From the NCBI RefSeq assembly GCF_018500185.1, contig NZ_JAHBGI010000003.1, forward strand, positions 1 to 64,000: DNA of 64,000 bases, given 5' to 3'. Origin of the DNA: Litoribacter ruber. Lineage in GTDB: Bacteria > Bacteroidota > Bacteroidia > Cytophagales > Cyclobacteriaceae. The position numbers and the translations under genes are program-made. The notes beneath the pieces were generated by a model. It did no database searches. It was not told where the DNA came from and saw nothing but the letters and a program-made list of their open reading frames with translations. Of the stretch, positions 1-9,573 are shown piece by piece (the stretch's first letter is position 1; each line of letters begins with the position of its first letter).

Positions 1-1700
1 AGGGCAGCAGGTGTCACAGTCAAGGTTCCGTTCTCATTGCTTACGGTATAATTGCCAAGTCTATCGCTTGGATCCGCAAGGGTTCCAACTATCGCATAGG
101 TGTCAACGTTAGCATTCTGGCCTTCACCGTCACTGCTTCTGGTAACAGTAATGTCATCTCCTGAAACCACACCGCTGATGCTTCCCGCAAAATCAGAATC
201 TGAAAGGGTAATACCGTATACCTTGCTTCTGTCTGTATTCACTACCGTAAGGCTAGCTTTTCCGATTATAAAAGTCTTGATGTCTGAAGAAGGCTCGTAA
301 TTATTATCTCCTTCAAAGAAAAAGCTAACTGTAGCTGTCCCCGCATTGATATTGTTATCATAAAGCGCATCTGGGGAAAGACTTAGATTACCCGCTCCAA
401 TTACACTTACAGCAGCAGGCTCAATTGCCGAACCAGTATAAGTGAAAGGACCGCCGTTGATGGTTACAGTCGTAACTGTAGCTGCTTTGCCAATAGTGAA
501 TTCCTCACTGTCAGAAGATGAAAGGTAGTTGTTGTCTCCTGCATAGCTATAGCTTGCTGTTGCTGTTCCCGCATTCACATTGTCCGCATAAGAAGCTTCT
601 GGAGTCAGGTTCAGCCCGCCGGCACCTGTTACACTTACCGTAGCTGGTTCAATTGCTGATCCCGTGTAAGTGAACGGACCGCCGTTAATTGATACGGTAG
701 TAGTAGTTGGAGCTTTATCAATTACCAAAATCCCTTCTGCAACTCCAGATCCAGAATTTTCCGTAGATAGAGTAACTGTAAAAGGATAGGAACCGGCATT
801 TACATTATTAGGTACCGAAACTGTTAAGATTGAACCTGGAAAAGCATTACTTCCGGAAGAATTAAAAGTAGGTTGATCAAAAACACCCGATACACCAGAA
901 GGAAAACCATTTACAGTATAAGTACCATTAACATTACCGTTAGAAGCTCTAACTGAGGTAACCACGAAATCTATTGAATTAGAAGATCCAAAAACAACTG
1001 TAGATGATTGTGGAGCAACTGAAACTGAACCAATTGATCCTTCACTACCTGTTTGAAGAGCGTAATTTCCTACAATCGGAAAATTCCCTGTTGCAGGCAC
1101 ATTAGCAGGAGAGCTGGGAGTTGTTCCAATTAAAATATAAGTATTTCCTCCCGCTGATAAAGAGGCAGGAAATGAAAATATCAAATTGCCAATTAAAGCT
1201 ATAGCTCCAGAATTACCTGAACCACTTGTAGAAAATGTTACCGAACTGTTTACAGGAGTCGGTCCTGGTGCTGTGCCTGAATATTCTACAGTAACATTCA
1301 CCCCATTAGGAAGGCCTGAAGTAGAAAACCTTACATTTGCATCCGTAAAAAAAGTCTCCGCCAAATAACCTGTGACATTTCCAGTAGCTTCCAAATGAAA
1401 AGCTACCCCTAAATGCCTTTCATCAATGGGAAACTCCAATCTCCATGTCCCGTCAGGGTTCACGGCAACATTGAAGTCATTATGATGATCATAATGGGGT
1501 TCCTCTTCGATGTGGATCCTGACGGAGGTGTCCAGAGTCCAACCCGACCCCGAAATAATCGCGACCTCCCCGGGTGCATAATCATCCTTATCAGAGACTA
1601 CCGTGGGTTCGCTGCCGGCCGGATACGTTGGGGCCGGCATTTGGGCATAGGTGGTCGAAACCCATGCGATGCAGGTAAACAGGAGTAAAAGTTTTCTCAT
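1..1700 (-). CDS. Giant secreted Ig/MBG-repeat surface protein, N-terminal part (runs off window)
   Basis: The frame opens at ATG 1700 and stays open to the left edge, so only about 566 N-terminal residues are visible. Residues 1-20 form a signal peptide ending in TTYAQ. Residues 39-54 (DDYAPGEVAIISGSGW) match a segment at the same place in the next gene (PDYLPGDTVVMTGSGW), so the two are paralogues. The rest is Ser/Thr/Gly-rich beta-sandwich-like sequence with two near-identical ~75-residue copies beginning INGGPFTYTGSAIEPA, then an MBG-type repeat (SLTVVNTDRSKVYG...). No catalytic motif is visible. Such proteins in Bacteroidota are usually exported to the cell surface by type IX secretion through a C-terminal domain, which here lies outside the window. 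An adhesin or surface-structural role is inference. Confidence 0.85.
   Translation of the reverse strand, partial: MRKLLLLFTCIAWVSTTYAQMPAPTYPAGSEPTVVSDKDDYAPGEVAIISGSGWTLDTSVRIHIEEEPHYDHHNDFNVAVNPDGTWRLEFPIDERHLGVAFHLEATGNVTGYLAETFFTDANVRFSTSGLPNGVNVTVEYSGTAPGPTPVNSSVTFSTSGSGNSGAIALIGNLIFSFPASLSAGGNTYILIGTTPSSPANVPATGNFPIVGNYALQTGSEGSIGSVSVAPQSSTVVFGSSNSIDFVVTSVRASNGNVNGTYTVNGFPSGVSGVFDQPTFNSSGSNAFPGSILTVSVPNNVNAGSYPFTVTLSTENSGSGVAEGILVIDKAPTTTTVSINGGPFTYTGSAIEPATVSVTGAGGLNLTPEASYADNVNAGTATASYSYAGDNNYLSSSDSEEFTIGKAATVTTVTINGGPFTYTGSAIEPAAVSVIGAGNLSLSPDALYDNNINAGTATVSFFFEGDNNYEPSSDIKTFIIGKASLTVVNTDRSKVYGITLSDSDFAGSISGVVSGDDITVTRSSDGEGQNANVDTYAIVGTLADPSDRLGNYTVSNENGTLTVTPAA
262..730 (-). repeat. 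Two tandem ~225-bp repeats encoding INGGPFTYTG modules
   Basis: Two adjacent in-frame copies in the first gene share long stretches of DNA, for example around 430-475 and 650-695 where ccagtataagtgaaaggacc pairs with cccgtgtaagtgaacggacc. They encode modules of the form INGGPFTYTGSAIEPA...AGDNNY. Confidence 0.75.
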
Positions 1701-2104
1701 GTCAATAGAAAGTTATGGAAAGTGTTGATTTACAGCGGTGGCCCTAAAAATGTCACCTGGAGCCTTCTTAAAAAAAGTAAGAAGAATTCTTGACAAAAAT
1801 ATATTTTAAAAAGCAAAAAAAGAAGTATAAAATACGTTTTATTGAATAAAAGCCGATTAAAAAATTTCAATCGGCTAAATTAACCAAAGTAAATTACCTA
1901 ATTTATTACTTTACCGAGCCGCACTTTTGAGAAATTTAGTCAAAAAAAATTTGAATATAATTTTAACAACAATTAATAATAAATTACTCTTATTACCGTA
2001 CCTAAAAAATTTAATTCTTTCTATTACCTTTTTTGGGGCTATGGTTCCACTCACCGAAAACAAAAAAGGCAGATAGCCTTCGCCACCTGCCATATTTTGC
2101 CTTT
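1701..2104. other. AT-rich intergenic gap between the two giant genes
   Basis: About 400 bp without a credible gene, very A/T-rich. It contains the AGCCGATT/AATCGGCT hairpin (1851-1876), and a weaker AAAAAGGCA...TGCCTTTTT pairing overlaps the end of the downstream-numbered gene near 2066-2106. The minus-strand promoter of the first gene must lie in its left part, but I could not identify it with confidence. Confidence 0.5.
1845..1876 (-). terminator. Probable intrinsic terminator after the 1731-residue gene
   Basis: Read on the minus strand, an 8-bp stem AGCCGATT/AATCGGCT with a 10-nt loop is followed by TTTTATTC. It lies about 230 bp beyond the stop codon of the 2105-7300 gene, so its assignment to that transcript is only likely. 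Confidence 0.45.
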
Positions 2105-5100
2105 TTATTTCCTCAACAAATTCAAAGTACCTCTTCTTACCTCTCCCTGACCGCTTTCGATGACAAAGAAGTAAGCGCCTACCGGTTGGTCCACACCATT
2201 AGCCTTGCCGTCCCAACGGTCAATCGGATCAACCGATCGAAACACCTGCCTACCGAACCTGTCGTAAACAGTAATTCTCCCCTTGACAACCGTCTTAAGT
2301 TCCGGTACACCCCAAGTATCGTTAACCCCGTCATTGTCAGGAGTGAAGGTGTTGAAAATCTCAATGTCCGCAAAGCCTGAATTCTCGACATGTAGCGTGA
2401 AGTTTCGTGAAATAGTATTTCCAACCCTATCCGTACTTGATAAGCGTATCTGATACAACGGTCTTTGTTTAGCTAATTCAGAACTATTCCAGATCAGTTT
2501 ACCATTTCTGATTGCAAAGAAACTGTTTTCCATTATTGCATCTTCTATCTTATATTCATGCATATCGTCCATTTCATCTACGGTCATTATATTTGCTATG
2601 ATTTCACCAGTAGAAATGTTATTCGCGATCTGCAAGTTACTAACGGTAATATCAGTTGGTATGGCTTTGTCAGATACAATTGTCGGAACTATTATCATGT
2701 TGGTGCCTTTACCGTTGTGATCCGCATACTCACCAGTAATCTGATAGACCCCAGGTCTCAATGGATCGTAATCATTGCTAAACCATTTCACCGGTGCCGA
2801 TCCCTTATTAATGGTTTTACCTATCTCAATGAGTTTAACCTGCAGATCTTCAAATGGAGTATTCCAACGAACATTAATCATTTCGGCTGTTTGGTGCTCA
2901 CCTTCCGGTTGCACATTTTCCCCCTCGTCCACTCTGTAAGAAACATCACAGCTTCCTATATAGGACTCCGAGTTGGCAAGTAACGCACTCACTGCATTAG
3001 CATTCACACATATAGTTTTGCGGTTATTAGGATTTCCTGAAGGAATCTGGCAGACTTGAACTTTATTGTTGTCATTGCCGCAGGATGCCTCTACCGAAAT
3101 TACCTTAAACATCGCACTTGCCACACAAACCCCATTGCTGGACATTTCAACCATGTACTCTCTTACAAAGTCACCAGATCCATTTACCTGAAGTGAATTT
3201 GATGTGCTTAAAAGTTGTTTAGAGACTCCCTTCTCAAAATACGACCACTTATATGTTACTCCCGCATTGACTGGTGCGATAGAGGCAGTCAAGGTTGTTA
3301 TAGAAGGCAATCCTAATGAAATTGCCGCCCCGTCAAATATCACCACATTTCCATTTCTGTTTTCAGCTACGCTTGAGGTTACTGTGGAATTTAAGACCGT
3401 GACTGTGGCTGGGTTTGTGGTAATTGATCCAATAAGATTACCAGAATTAGGAATGAACTCAGCTTGGATATTATATTCCCCACCGGCATTAAAATTATGT
3501 AAGAAGGCACCTTCAAATTTACCATTGGTCACTACTGTTGGCTCCACAAATCCAATCAAGTTTTCACCATTTATAAATTCTACCCTACCCCCTGTTTTGT
3601 TGACCTCGAAAAGGGCTGTAGAAGACACCGTTGCAATCAGTTTAATATTCTTTCCGCAGTCTGAAATCGCATTAGATACTGATATAGAGGTAGTAGCAGG
3701 CGTCACCGTTAGGGTTCCATCAGCATTGCTTACTTCATAATTCACAAGCCTACTGTCCGGATCTACAAGTGCCCCAACAATGGAATAGGTACCCACATCT
3801 GCATTCTGACCTTCACCTACACTGCTTCTGGTAACCGTGATATTATCACCAGCCTGGATACCACTAATGCTTCCCATAAAATCAGGATCTAACAGGCTTA
3901 CACCATATTCTTTAGTTCGGTCAGTGTTAACTACAGTAAGGGCCGCCCGGTCCACTGTCAACATACCGTTCTCGTAAGTTACTAAATAGTTGGACAGTCT
4001 GTCATTCGGATCTTTTAGGTCTCCCACTATTGGATAACTTCCAACATCCGCTCCTTCAACTTCACCAACACTACTTCTGGTTACTGTGATGTCATCGCCC
4101 GCCTGGATACCGCTGATACTCCCAGTATAATCCGCTTCTAATAAGATGGTACCGTATACTTTCGACCTAGCATTATTCACAACTGTAAGGGATGCAGGAT
4201 CAACTGTCAGTAGACCATTTTCATTTGTTACAATGTAATTGCCAAGCCTACTGTTGGGATCCGCAAGGGTTCCAACTATAGGATAAACTCCAACAGATGC
4301 ACTTTCAATTTCACCGGTACTACTTCTATTTACAGTAATTTGGTCTCCAGCTACTACTCCCGTAATACTTCCCGCAAAATCTATTTCATCTAAAACTTCA
4401 CCGTATTTCTTAACTTTATATAAATTACTGACAATAAGGGGTACTATCTTCACTTCCAAAATACCCTCCTTGTATTCTATGTCATAATTTTCAAGACCAA
4501 CCCCTTCTGCCTCACTTGCTATTATAGGATAGCTTCTCCCAACTGATGCTGTGTCTAAAGCCCCCATACTTTCCAGCTTCACTCCTTTGATTATATCCTC
4601 ATTCACCAAGGCTCCTTCCTCAACAGTAAAAGCTCCTGTTCCAAGATCAAGTTCTTCTCCATAAGTCTTTATTCGATCTGTTGCATGTAATACGATAGGT
4701 TTAGCAGTTACCGAAAAACGCCCATCTAAATACTGAATATCATAATTTTCTAACCCTTCTCCCTGGGCGGCATTGGCCATAATAGGATAGGCCTCCCCTT
4801 CTAAGGTTACACTCGAGGCAGCATCCATTCCAATACTCAAAAGAGACACTGAATTAACCTTATCGGCATTTACTAAGCCTTCCAACAGGTAATCTGATTC
4901 CGAAAAACTGAAAGTCTCCCCATAGATTTTTACTTGGTCTTTGACCCTAATTAGTAAATCAGCCTTTTCCACTACCAAAACCCCACCTCCTTCAACATCA
5001 GTTGAGCTTTCGGCAATCATACCCTCCCCACTGTAAACAGCCTTAATTTGATAATTTCCAACTTTTAATAGAGATGGATTAAACTCCAAAATTGCTTCCC

Positions 5101-7300
5101 CTCCTATTATAGCATTGGAGGTACCGACCTTAATTTCATCAACAAAAAAGTCAACACTACCTTCCTCAATAGGAGCCGAATTACTTTGTCTTTCCACTTT
5201 GGCTGATAGGAAGACGCTTTGGGAACCGTACTTTATAGGGGCAGGGTTTACAACGGTAGTTTTTGTAACTACAAGCCCGCTTCCAACAGCAAAGCTGCTA
5301 AAGGAGGTTAACCCTGTCACCTGAATGCTACTTTGGGTTTTATTACCAACTGCTGGATATGACCATAAGGATCCGTTGTGTTTACCCACCATAAAATTAT
5401 TGTAGTTGGAATTTTCACTCATATCGGCCGGCAAAAAAGCCAGTGAAAGATCAAAATTGTTAAATCCATCTACCTCATTCTCAAATTCCCAATGGCGGTT
5501 AAGTATGGGGTCAAAACCCAGATCTGCAGCATAGGGATGTGGCCCATCTATAGATTTACCTAAAACGGACCCTGAACCTGTTAATTCATAAAATTTCACT
5601 AAGGAGGGGGTAAATCCCAAAGCGGTTCCGATTGGGAAATCATACTGCTGCCTAGTGGGTGAAATTAGTCTTCTTAAGTTTCCGATTACATAGGATAAAG
5701 CAGAACCGCCTGCAATATTAGCAGCGCCATTCACCCTAACTTCATGCATACCAGTGATAATCTTTCCCTGTTTAAGATCTAATAATCCATTGATGGAAAT
5801 ATTATTACTTCCCAGCTCTACTTCACCATCCTCCTTGTCAATTACAATGTTGTTAAAGGTAGTCGCTCTTCCTGATAACGTTTGTTTGCTAGAGTTGCCA
5901 CTGAAAGTAACGGTTGATGATTCAGGGTAATATATTCCATTATTGTAAAAATCTCCCTGCAGAATCAAATTATGATTTCCTGGTCGAAATGAGTAATTGA
6001 GACCAATAGAAAATCTACCTTGCACAGTTGTGGTACCGGTAAGGTATTTATTTCCTGACCCTGTTACCTCCAAATTTCCATAAGAAATTGCCCCTATATT
6101 TTGGGTTCCTGTGGCATATTGAACCGTGCTGTTTTTATCAATAATTACTGTAGGAAATGAATTAGCCCAATGACCGTTAAGTCTAAGCCTCGTTCCATCT
6201 TTTAGATGAAAAACCTTTCCTGGTTGACCTGAGATAGAGGTATTGTTTTCTACAAAAAAAGTCCCTTTTTCAATGGTTATATTTCCTTTAACCTTTTCAG
6301 GAGTAATATGGTCTCTCACATACACGGTACCATTACTTATGATTTTCACATTTCCATAAACATACCCGAATTCTAGTCTCAAAAGTTGACCTTGAGATCC
6401 TGTAAACAGAACATGGCTATTTTCTGAAGCAAAAATTTTACTATCTCCCGTTCCAGTTCTGATGAAATTCCCGGTTACATCTAATACCCCCTCATCCCCT
6501 ATTTCCAACTCTGACCATCCTCTGATGAATGCGTTTGAATAATGGGAATCAATGCGGAAAATATTAGTATTCACCCTCCCTTCAAGTAGGTAAACTTTTG
6601 AAAAGCCATTATTAAGAGTATTGACATTTACTTGGACTGTGGTCAAAGTACCTCCGTTAATATGAAGCTCGCATCTCCGTAAAGCAGAATTACTACTTGC
6701 CAGGGTTATCCACTCCACGGCTCTCAAATGATGACCGTTAAGGTCAATTTTTGTGGTTCCTTCAACATTACCAGATATGGTTACCCGCAAGGCAGAGGCA
6801 TCTTCGTACAAGGTCACCGCATGACCATTTAAAATTGTGGCCACATCCTTGGCTCCAGGATAGCCTGATCCCTCCACGTCGTTGCCGGGGTGCCCCCATG
6901 TCTCGCCTTTATTCCAAGGTCCTGATTTGGCTGATGAAAAAGAGGCATCAGTAAAATGAAAGTCAGTTTTGCCACCCATATTCCCCTTTGCTTCAATAAA
7001 TAAAGCCTTGCCTAAATGATGTTCTTGGGTAATGAATTCTTTAGAAAACAGATTTCCATCACTGTCCGCAATAAGCCTAATGATCATATTCGGAAGTTCA
7101 GTTGGAACTTCCACTATGCTTAGCTCTACTAATTCCCCCGGTTGCCAACCGCTTCCTGTCATCACCACGGTATCACCAGGCAAATAATCTGGTTTTTCTG
7201 TTTCAATAGATTGGGCTGAAACAGCTAAGCAGGATAGCATGAATCCCGCCCAAAGCAATAGAGATTGCTTAAGTTGAGTTGTTTTAAAATTTCTAGTCAT
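2105..7300 (-). CDS. Giant MBG-repeat surface protein with gliding/T9SS C-terminal domain
   Basis: 1731 residues from an ATG at 7300. Signal peptide 1-30 (ending AVSAQ), then the PDYLPGDTVVMTGSGW segment (37-52) shared with the paralogue to its left. Residues ~125-560 look like a beta-helix built from G8-like text (WNKGETWGHPGN, ILNGHAVTLYEDAS). An Ig-like domain (~685-770) and five consecutive MBG repeats (~777-1202; signatures KxYG, GSISGIQAGD, ITVTRSS, YPIVG) follow. The last ~85 residues (FNTFTPDNDGVNDTWG...YDRFGRQVF...WDGKANG...GAYFFVIE) are the gliding-motility-associated C-terminal domain, a sorting signal for type IX secretion. The protein is therefore expected on the cell surface. 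Adhesion or matrix function is inferred; there is no enzyme motif. Confidence 0.93.
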   Translation of the reverse strand: MTRNFKTTQLKQSLLLWAGFMLSCLAVSAQSIETEKPDYLPGDTVVMTGSGWQPGELVELSIVEVPTELPNMIIRLIADSDGNLFSKEFITQEHHLGKALFIEAKGNMGGKTDFHFTDASFSSAKSGPWNKGETWGHPGNDVEGSGYPGAKDVATILNGHAVTLYEDASALRVTISGNVEGTTKIDLNGHHLRAVEWITLASSNSALRRCELHINGGTLTTVQVNVNTLNNGFSKVYLLEGRVNTNIFRIDSHYSNAFIRGWSELEIGDEGVLDVTGNFIRTGTGDSKIFASENSHVLFTGSQGQLLRLEFGYVYGNVKIISNGTVYVRDHITPEKVKGNITIEKGTFFVENNTSISGQPGKVFHLKDGTRLRLNGHWANSFPTVIIDKNSTVQYATGTQNIGAISYGNLEVTGSGNKYLTGTTTVQGRFSIGLNYSFRPGNHNLILQGDFYNNGIYYPESSTVTFSGNSSKQTLSGRATTFNNIVIDKEDGEVELGSNNISINGLLDLKQGKIITGMHEVRVNGAANIAGGSALSYVIGNLRRLISPTRQQYDFPIGTALGFTPSLVKFYELTGSGSVLGKSIDGPHPYAADLGFDPILNRHWEFENEVDGFNNFDLSLAFLPADMSENSNYNNFMVGKHNGSLWSYPAVGNKTQSSIQVTGLTSFSSFAVGSGLVVTKTTVVNPAPIKYGSQSVFLSAKVERQSNSAPIEEGSVDFFVDEIKVGTSNAIIGGEAILEFNPSLLKVGNYQIKAVYSGEGMIAESSTDVEGGGVLVVEKADLLIRVKDQVKIYGETFSFSESDYLLEGLVNADKVNSVSLLSIGMDAASSVTLEGEAYPIMANAAQGEGLENYDIQYLDGRFSVTAKPIVLHATDRIKTYGEELDLGTGAFTVEEGALVNEDIIKGVKLESMGALDTASVGRSYPIIASEAEGVGLENYDIEYKEGILEVKIVPLIVSNLYKVKKYGEVLDEIDFAGSITGVVAGDQITVNRSSTGEIESASVGVYPIVGTLADPNSRLGNYIVTNENGLLTVDPASLTVVNNARSKVYGTILLEADYTGSISGIQAGDDITVTRSSVGEVEGADVGSYPIVGDLKDPNDRLSNYLVTYENGMLTVDRAALTVVNTDRTKEYGVSLLDPDFMGSISGIQAGDNITVTRSSVGEGQNADVGTYSIVGALVDPDSRLVNYEVSNADGTLTVTPATTSISVSNAISDCGKNIKLIATVSSTALFEVNKTGGRVEFINGENLIGFVEPTVVTNGKFEGAFLHNFNAGGEYNIQAEFIPNSGNLIGSITTNPATVTVLNSTVTSSVAENRNGNVVIFDGAAISLGLPSITTLTASIAPVNAGVTYKWSYFEKGVSKQLLSTSNSLQVNGSGDFVREYMVEMSSNGVCVASAMFKVISVEASCGNDNNKVQVCQIPSGNPNNRKTICVNANAVSALLANSESYIGSCDVSYRVDEGENVQPEGEHQTAEMINVRWNTPFEDLQVKLIEIGKTINKGSAPVKWFSNDYDPLRPGVYQITGEYADHNGKGTNMIIVPTIVSDKAIPTDITVSNLQIANNISTGEIIANIMTVDEMDDMHEYKIEDAIMENSFFAIRNGKLIWNSSELAKQRPLYQIRLSSTDRVGNTISRNFTLHVENSGFADIEIFNTFTPDNDGVNDTWGVPELKTVVKGRITVYDRFGRQVFRSVDPIDRWDGKANGVDQPVGAYFFVIESGQGEVRRGTLNLLRK
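3695..4970 (-). repeat. Array of five MBG repeats inside the giant gene
   Basis: Five consecutive ~80-residue modules. The last three are clearly alike at DNA level: the segments at ~3858, ~4105 and ~4348 each encode (S/T)GSI(S/T)G...GD followed by (I/V)TV.RSS. Similar DNA recurs in the neighbouring paralogue near 150-200. This is a likely substrate for recombination and copy-number change. Confidence 0.75.
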
Positions 7301-7410
7301 CTGATTTTGGGTAAAAAATGAAATAAACCTTCACGGACTGGAGCAATCTACTCCACCTATGGTCGAAAAAAACTTCAACAAACCAATTGGACCATCATTT
7401 TTCCTGCACA

Positions 7411-7443
7411 CAAAACTTTATCTTGAAGGAATTAACCTACAAA
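7411..7443 (-). promoter_or_regulatory. Candidate Bacteroidota-type promoter for the giant gene
   Basis: On the minus strand a TTTTG element is followed, after about 21 nt, by AAGTTTTG, one mismatch from the Bacteroidota -7 consensus TAnnTTTG. Transcription would start near 7404 and leave a leader of about 100 nt. The match is short and could be chance. Confidence 0.25.
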
Positions 7444-7694
7444 ACCAAGTGTCCGCAAAATGAACTTCTGGAGTCCAAACTAAATAGAGGATATGATCCT
7501 CGAGATTCAAAAATTAGAATGGGTAATGGAAAGGGTAATCAGATACTCTCTTAAAAAGTGAATTCACTCTTAAATATATAATTCAAAAGCTGAAAATAAA
7601 ATAGTAACAGATGAATATTACGTAAAATAAACGACTAAAAAAATTTACACGGTTTTATAACCTGCCATAGGTAGTTTGAAAGCATTTACAAATA

Positions 7695-7724
7695 ATACCA
7701 CTAGGTATGGTTACCTAGTGGTAT
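7695..7724 (-). terminator. Hairpin terminator after the 601-residue gene
   Basis: Perfect 13-bp stem ATACCACTAGGTA/TACCTAGTGGTAT with a 4-nt loop, 22 bp beyond the stop of the 7747-9552 gene. The following minus-strand sequence is only moderately T-rich (TATTTGTAAA). Confidence 0.6.
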
Positions 7725-7746
7725 CAAAACTCTGGAGCCTATTAAT

Positions 7747-9552
7747 TTAAATCTTTACTTCACTCAAATCCAATCTATCTATCTTTTTACCTAATTCCTC
7801 AAACGCCTTAAAAAGAACCTCCTTTTTCCAACCTAAATTATCTTCCACCCTAGAAAGCAGGTTATGGTAATAAGCTATTCCCTCCTGGAGATTTTTTTCA
7901 AAATCAGCAAAATATTTTGCCTGCTTTGAAGTGATGGGGGCTTCCAATTCACTCAATTTATCCTTTAGATAATTGACATACAAAGTCAGTTCTTTTACAA
8001 AGATGAAAGGCCGATCTTTTCTTTCTCCAATGCTTCCACGACCATAAATATAGTCCGCCATCTCCTCCAACGTCCTTTTTCCCGAATAATAAGCCATATT
8101 TGGTCCTGGGCAAATGGCAATTGTCGACCCTTCTTTCTTAGTCTCCATCCCCTTTTCCACCAAGGCTGCTGTCCCTAAGGCTTTGCAGATACAGGCTTTG
8201 TCCGTGATCTTATCATAGGCCTTTTGATACTGGGCAGGTTCCAATTCCTTTACTTCGAGTTGCTTCAGCTTAAGCTGTTGATATTGACGCGAAGCGGTGC
8301 AGATCACTTTTTCAGTAAATTCAGTATCTAACGATGCATATTTTTTAGGGCAAGAACTGCCTGGCCTACCTTTGTCGATCAGCCGTTGTTTTTCTATATC
8401 TTCAGTATTGCCCTTTATATTATTAAAAGGCACACCCAATGGTGAAATATTGCTTAAATACAGGTCATCCTCCTTAGCATTGCTCAGTAGCTCCATGGTC
8501 GGTTCATCTATACTGACCGCCTCTGGAACCAATAAAAAGGGCGTGCCCCATCCTATGGAATCCAGGTTATATTCTTTCATCAGAAACTCATGCTCTTCAG
8601 ATGTCCCAACTCCACCTTGAGCGGTTACCTTAAGGGGAAGCTTATGAGCAGGGAAACTTCTCCCTGCTTTCTCCCAGGTCTGCGTTAAAAGATCCCAGGT
8701 TGTATCTATCAGTTCTGCTCGCTTCGACTTAAACTCTTCTAAAATAGGCCCCATCAGGTAACCATCGGTGGCAAATGCATGGCCTCCACAGTTAAGTCCT
8801 GACTCGATCCTGTATTCGGAAACCCAAATACCTTTCTTGGCTAGAAACTTACCTTGGATCATAGCAGAACGGAAATCACTTACTTTAAGCGTCACTTTCT
8901 TTTTCAGCTTACCCTCTTCATCAGGAAAGAAATCCTCAAATTTCTCCAGGTAACTGTAAAGTCTTGGGTTCATTCCAGCTGAAAGAATAATGCTACTGTT
9001 TTCAAGATTGCTCAACGCATAACCCCGCAGGGCTGCATGTGCATCATTAAATTCTACAGGTAATTTTTCATCATTGACGTAATTGTCCTTATCCAGCTTA
9101 GTCATGATATTCACATCGATGCTACCCTTGACCAGCTGCTGCTTCGCCCAGTCCCATACTTGCTTTTCCATTTTGCCCTTGCTTGCTAAGAGTTGCTTGA
9201 ATTGCTCCTGGAATGAGCTTGGAAGCATCCTTAGGTATTTTTCACACTCCCCTTCCTGTAGATCAAAAGAGTCTTTAATTTCTTGGAATTTACGGTCCAC
9301 CAGCTCATCTACTAAATTGAGGTAGGCGGTTATTCTTTTTGCCCTGAAATCATCTACTTTTTTGGTGATGGCCTCAAATGGCACTTTCATTTTTTCACTA
9401 TAAAACTCCCGCATCCGCTCGATAAGCATATCATCCACCAGTGACATGGCCGAGGATATCCCGTAAGGAGCCACTCGGATAGGTGTGTCAATGGTAAATC
9501 CAATACCCATCACAGGGATATGGAAAGTATGTTTGAAGGTGTTACTACTCAT
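7747..9552 (-). CDS. Uncharacterised 601-residue protein in the ccoI operon; possible FMN-type barrel
   Basis: I do not recognise a characterised family. Visible features: an N-terminal stretch HIPVMGIGFTIDTPIRVAPY (11-30), which resembles the start of nitronate-monooxygenase-like TIM barrels; NCGGHAF (254-260); and TAQGGVGTSEEHEFL (310-324) followed by GWGTPFLLVPEA, which resembles the flavin-phosphate-binding GG(I/V)GT turn of those barrels. A conspicuous set of cysteines (C255, C401, C418, C454, C456, C481; motifs SCPKK, ICTAS, ACICKALG, AICPGPN) could ligate a metal or Fe-S cluster. No signal peptide or membrane segment is seen, so it is probably cytoplasmic. It starts 21 bp after ccoI and is thus the third gene of an operon behind FNR-type boxes, which points to a low-oxygen role. 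An oxidoreductase function is inference only. Confidence 0.85.
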   Translation of the reverse strand: MSSNTFKHTFHIPVMGIGFTIDTPIRVAPYGISSAMSLVDDMLIERMREFYSEKMKVPFEAITKKVDDFRAKRITAYLNLVDELVDRKFQEIKDSFDLQEGECEKYLRMLPSSFQEQFKQLLASKGKMEKQVWDWAKQQLVKGSIDVNIMTKLDKDNYVNDEKLPVEFNDAHAALRGYALSNLENSSIILSAGMNPRLYSYLEKFEDFFPDEEGKLKKKVTLKVSDFRSAMIQGKFLAKKGIWVSEYRIESGLNCGGHAFATDGYLMGPILEEFKSKRAELIDTTWDLLTQTWEKAGRSFPAHKLPLKVTAQGGVGTSEEHEFLMKEYNLDSIGWGTPFLLVPEAVSIDEPTMELLSNAKEDDLYLSNISPLGVPFNNIKGNTEDIEKQRLIDKGRPGSSCPKKYASLDTEFTEKVICTASRQYQQLKLKQLEVKELEPAQYQKAYDKITDKACICKALGTAALVEKGMETKKEGSTIAICPGPNMAYYSGKRTLEEMADYIYGRGSIGERKDRPFIFVKELTLYVNYLKDKLSELEAPITSKQAKYFADFEKNLQEGIAYYHNLLSRVEDNLGWKKEVLFKAFEELGKKIDRLDLSEVKI

Positions 9553-9573
9553 AATTTCAATAAAGGTTAATAA

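Larger units (their letters stand above)
7301..7746. other. Intergenic region between giant gene and the 601-residue gene
   Basis: About 445 bp, AT-rich, with no credible ORF. It holds a strong hairpin at 7695-7724 near the end of the 601-residue gene and a weak minus-strand promoter candidate at 7411-7443 upstream of the giant gene. Confidence 0.5.

Noticed and set aside
2558-2983. Plus-strand ORF within the giant MBG gene
   Set aside because: It lies antisense to a well-supported coding frame with strong domain matches and has no recognisable protein features.
3204-3740. 178-codon plus-strand ORF opposite the MBG region
   Set aside because: Open only because the repeat-rich minus-strand gene leaves few stops on the other strand; hydrophobic and low-complexity, with no family resemblance.
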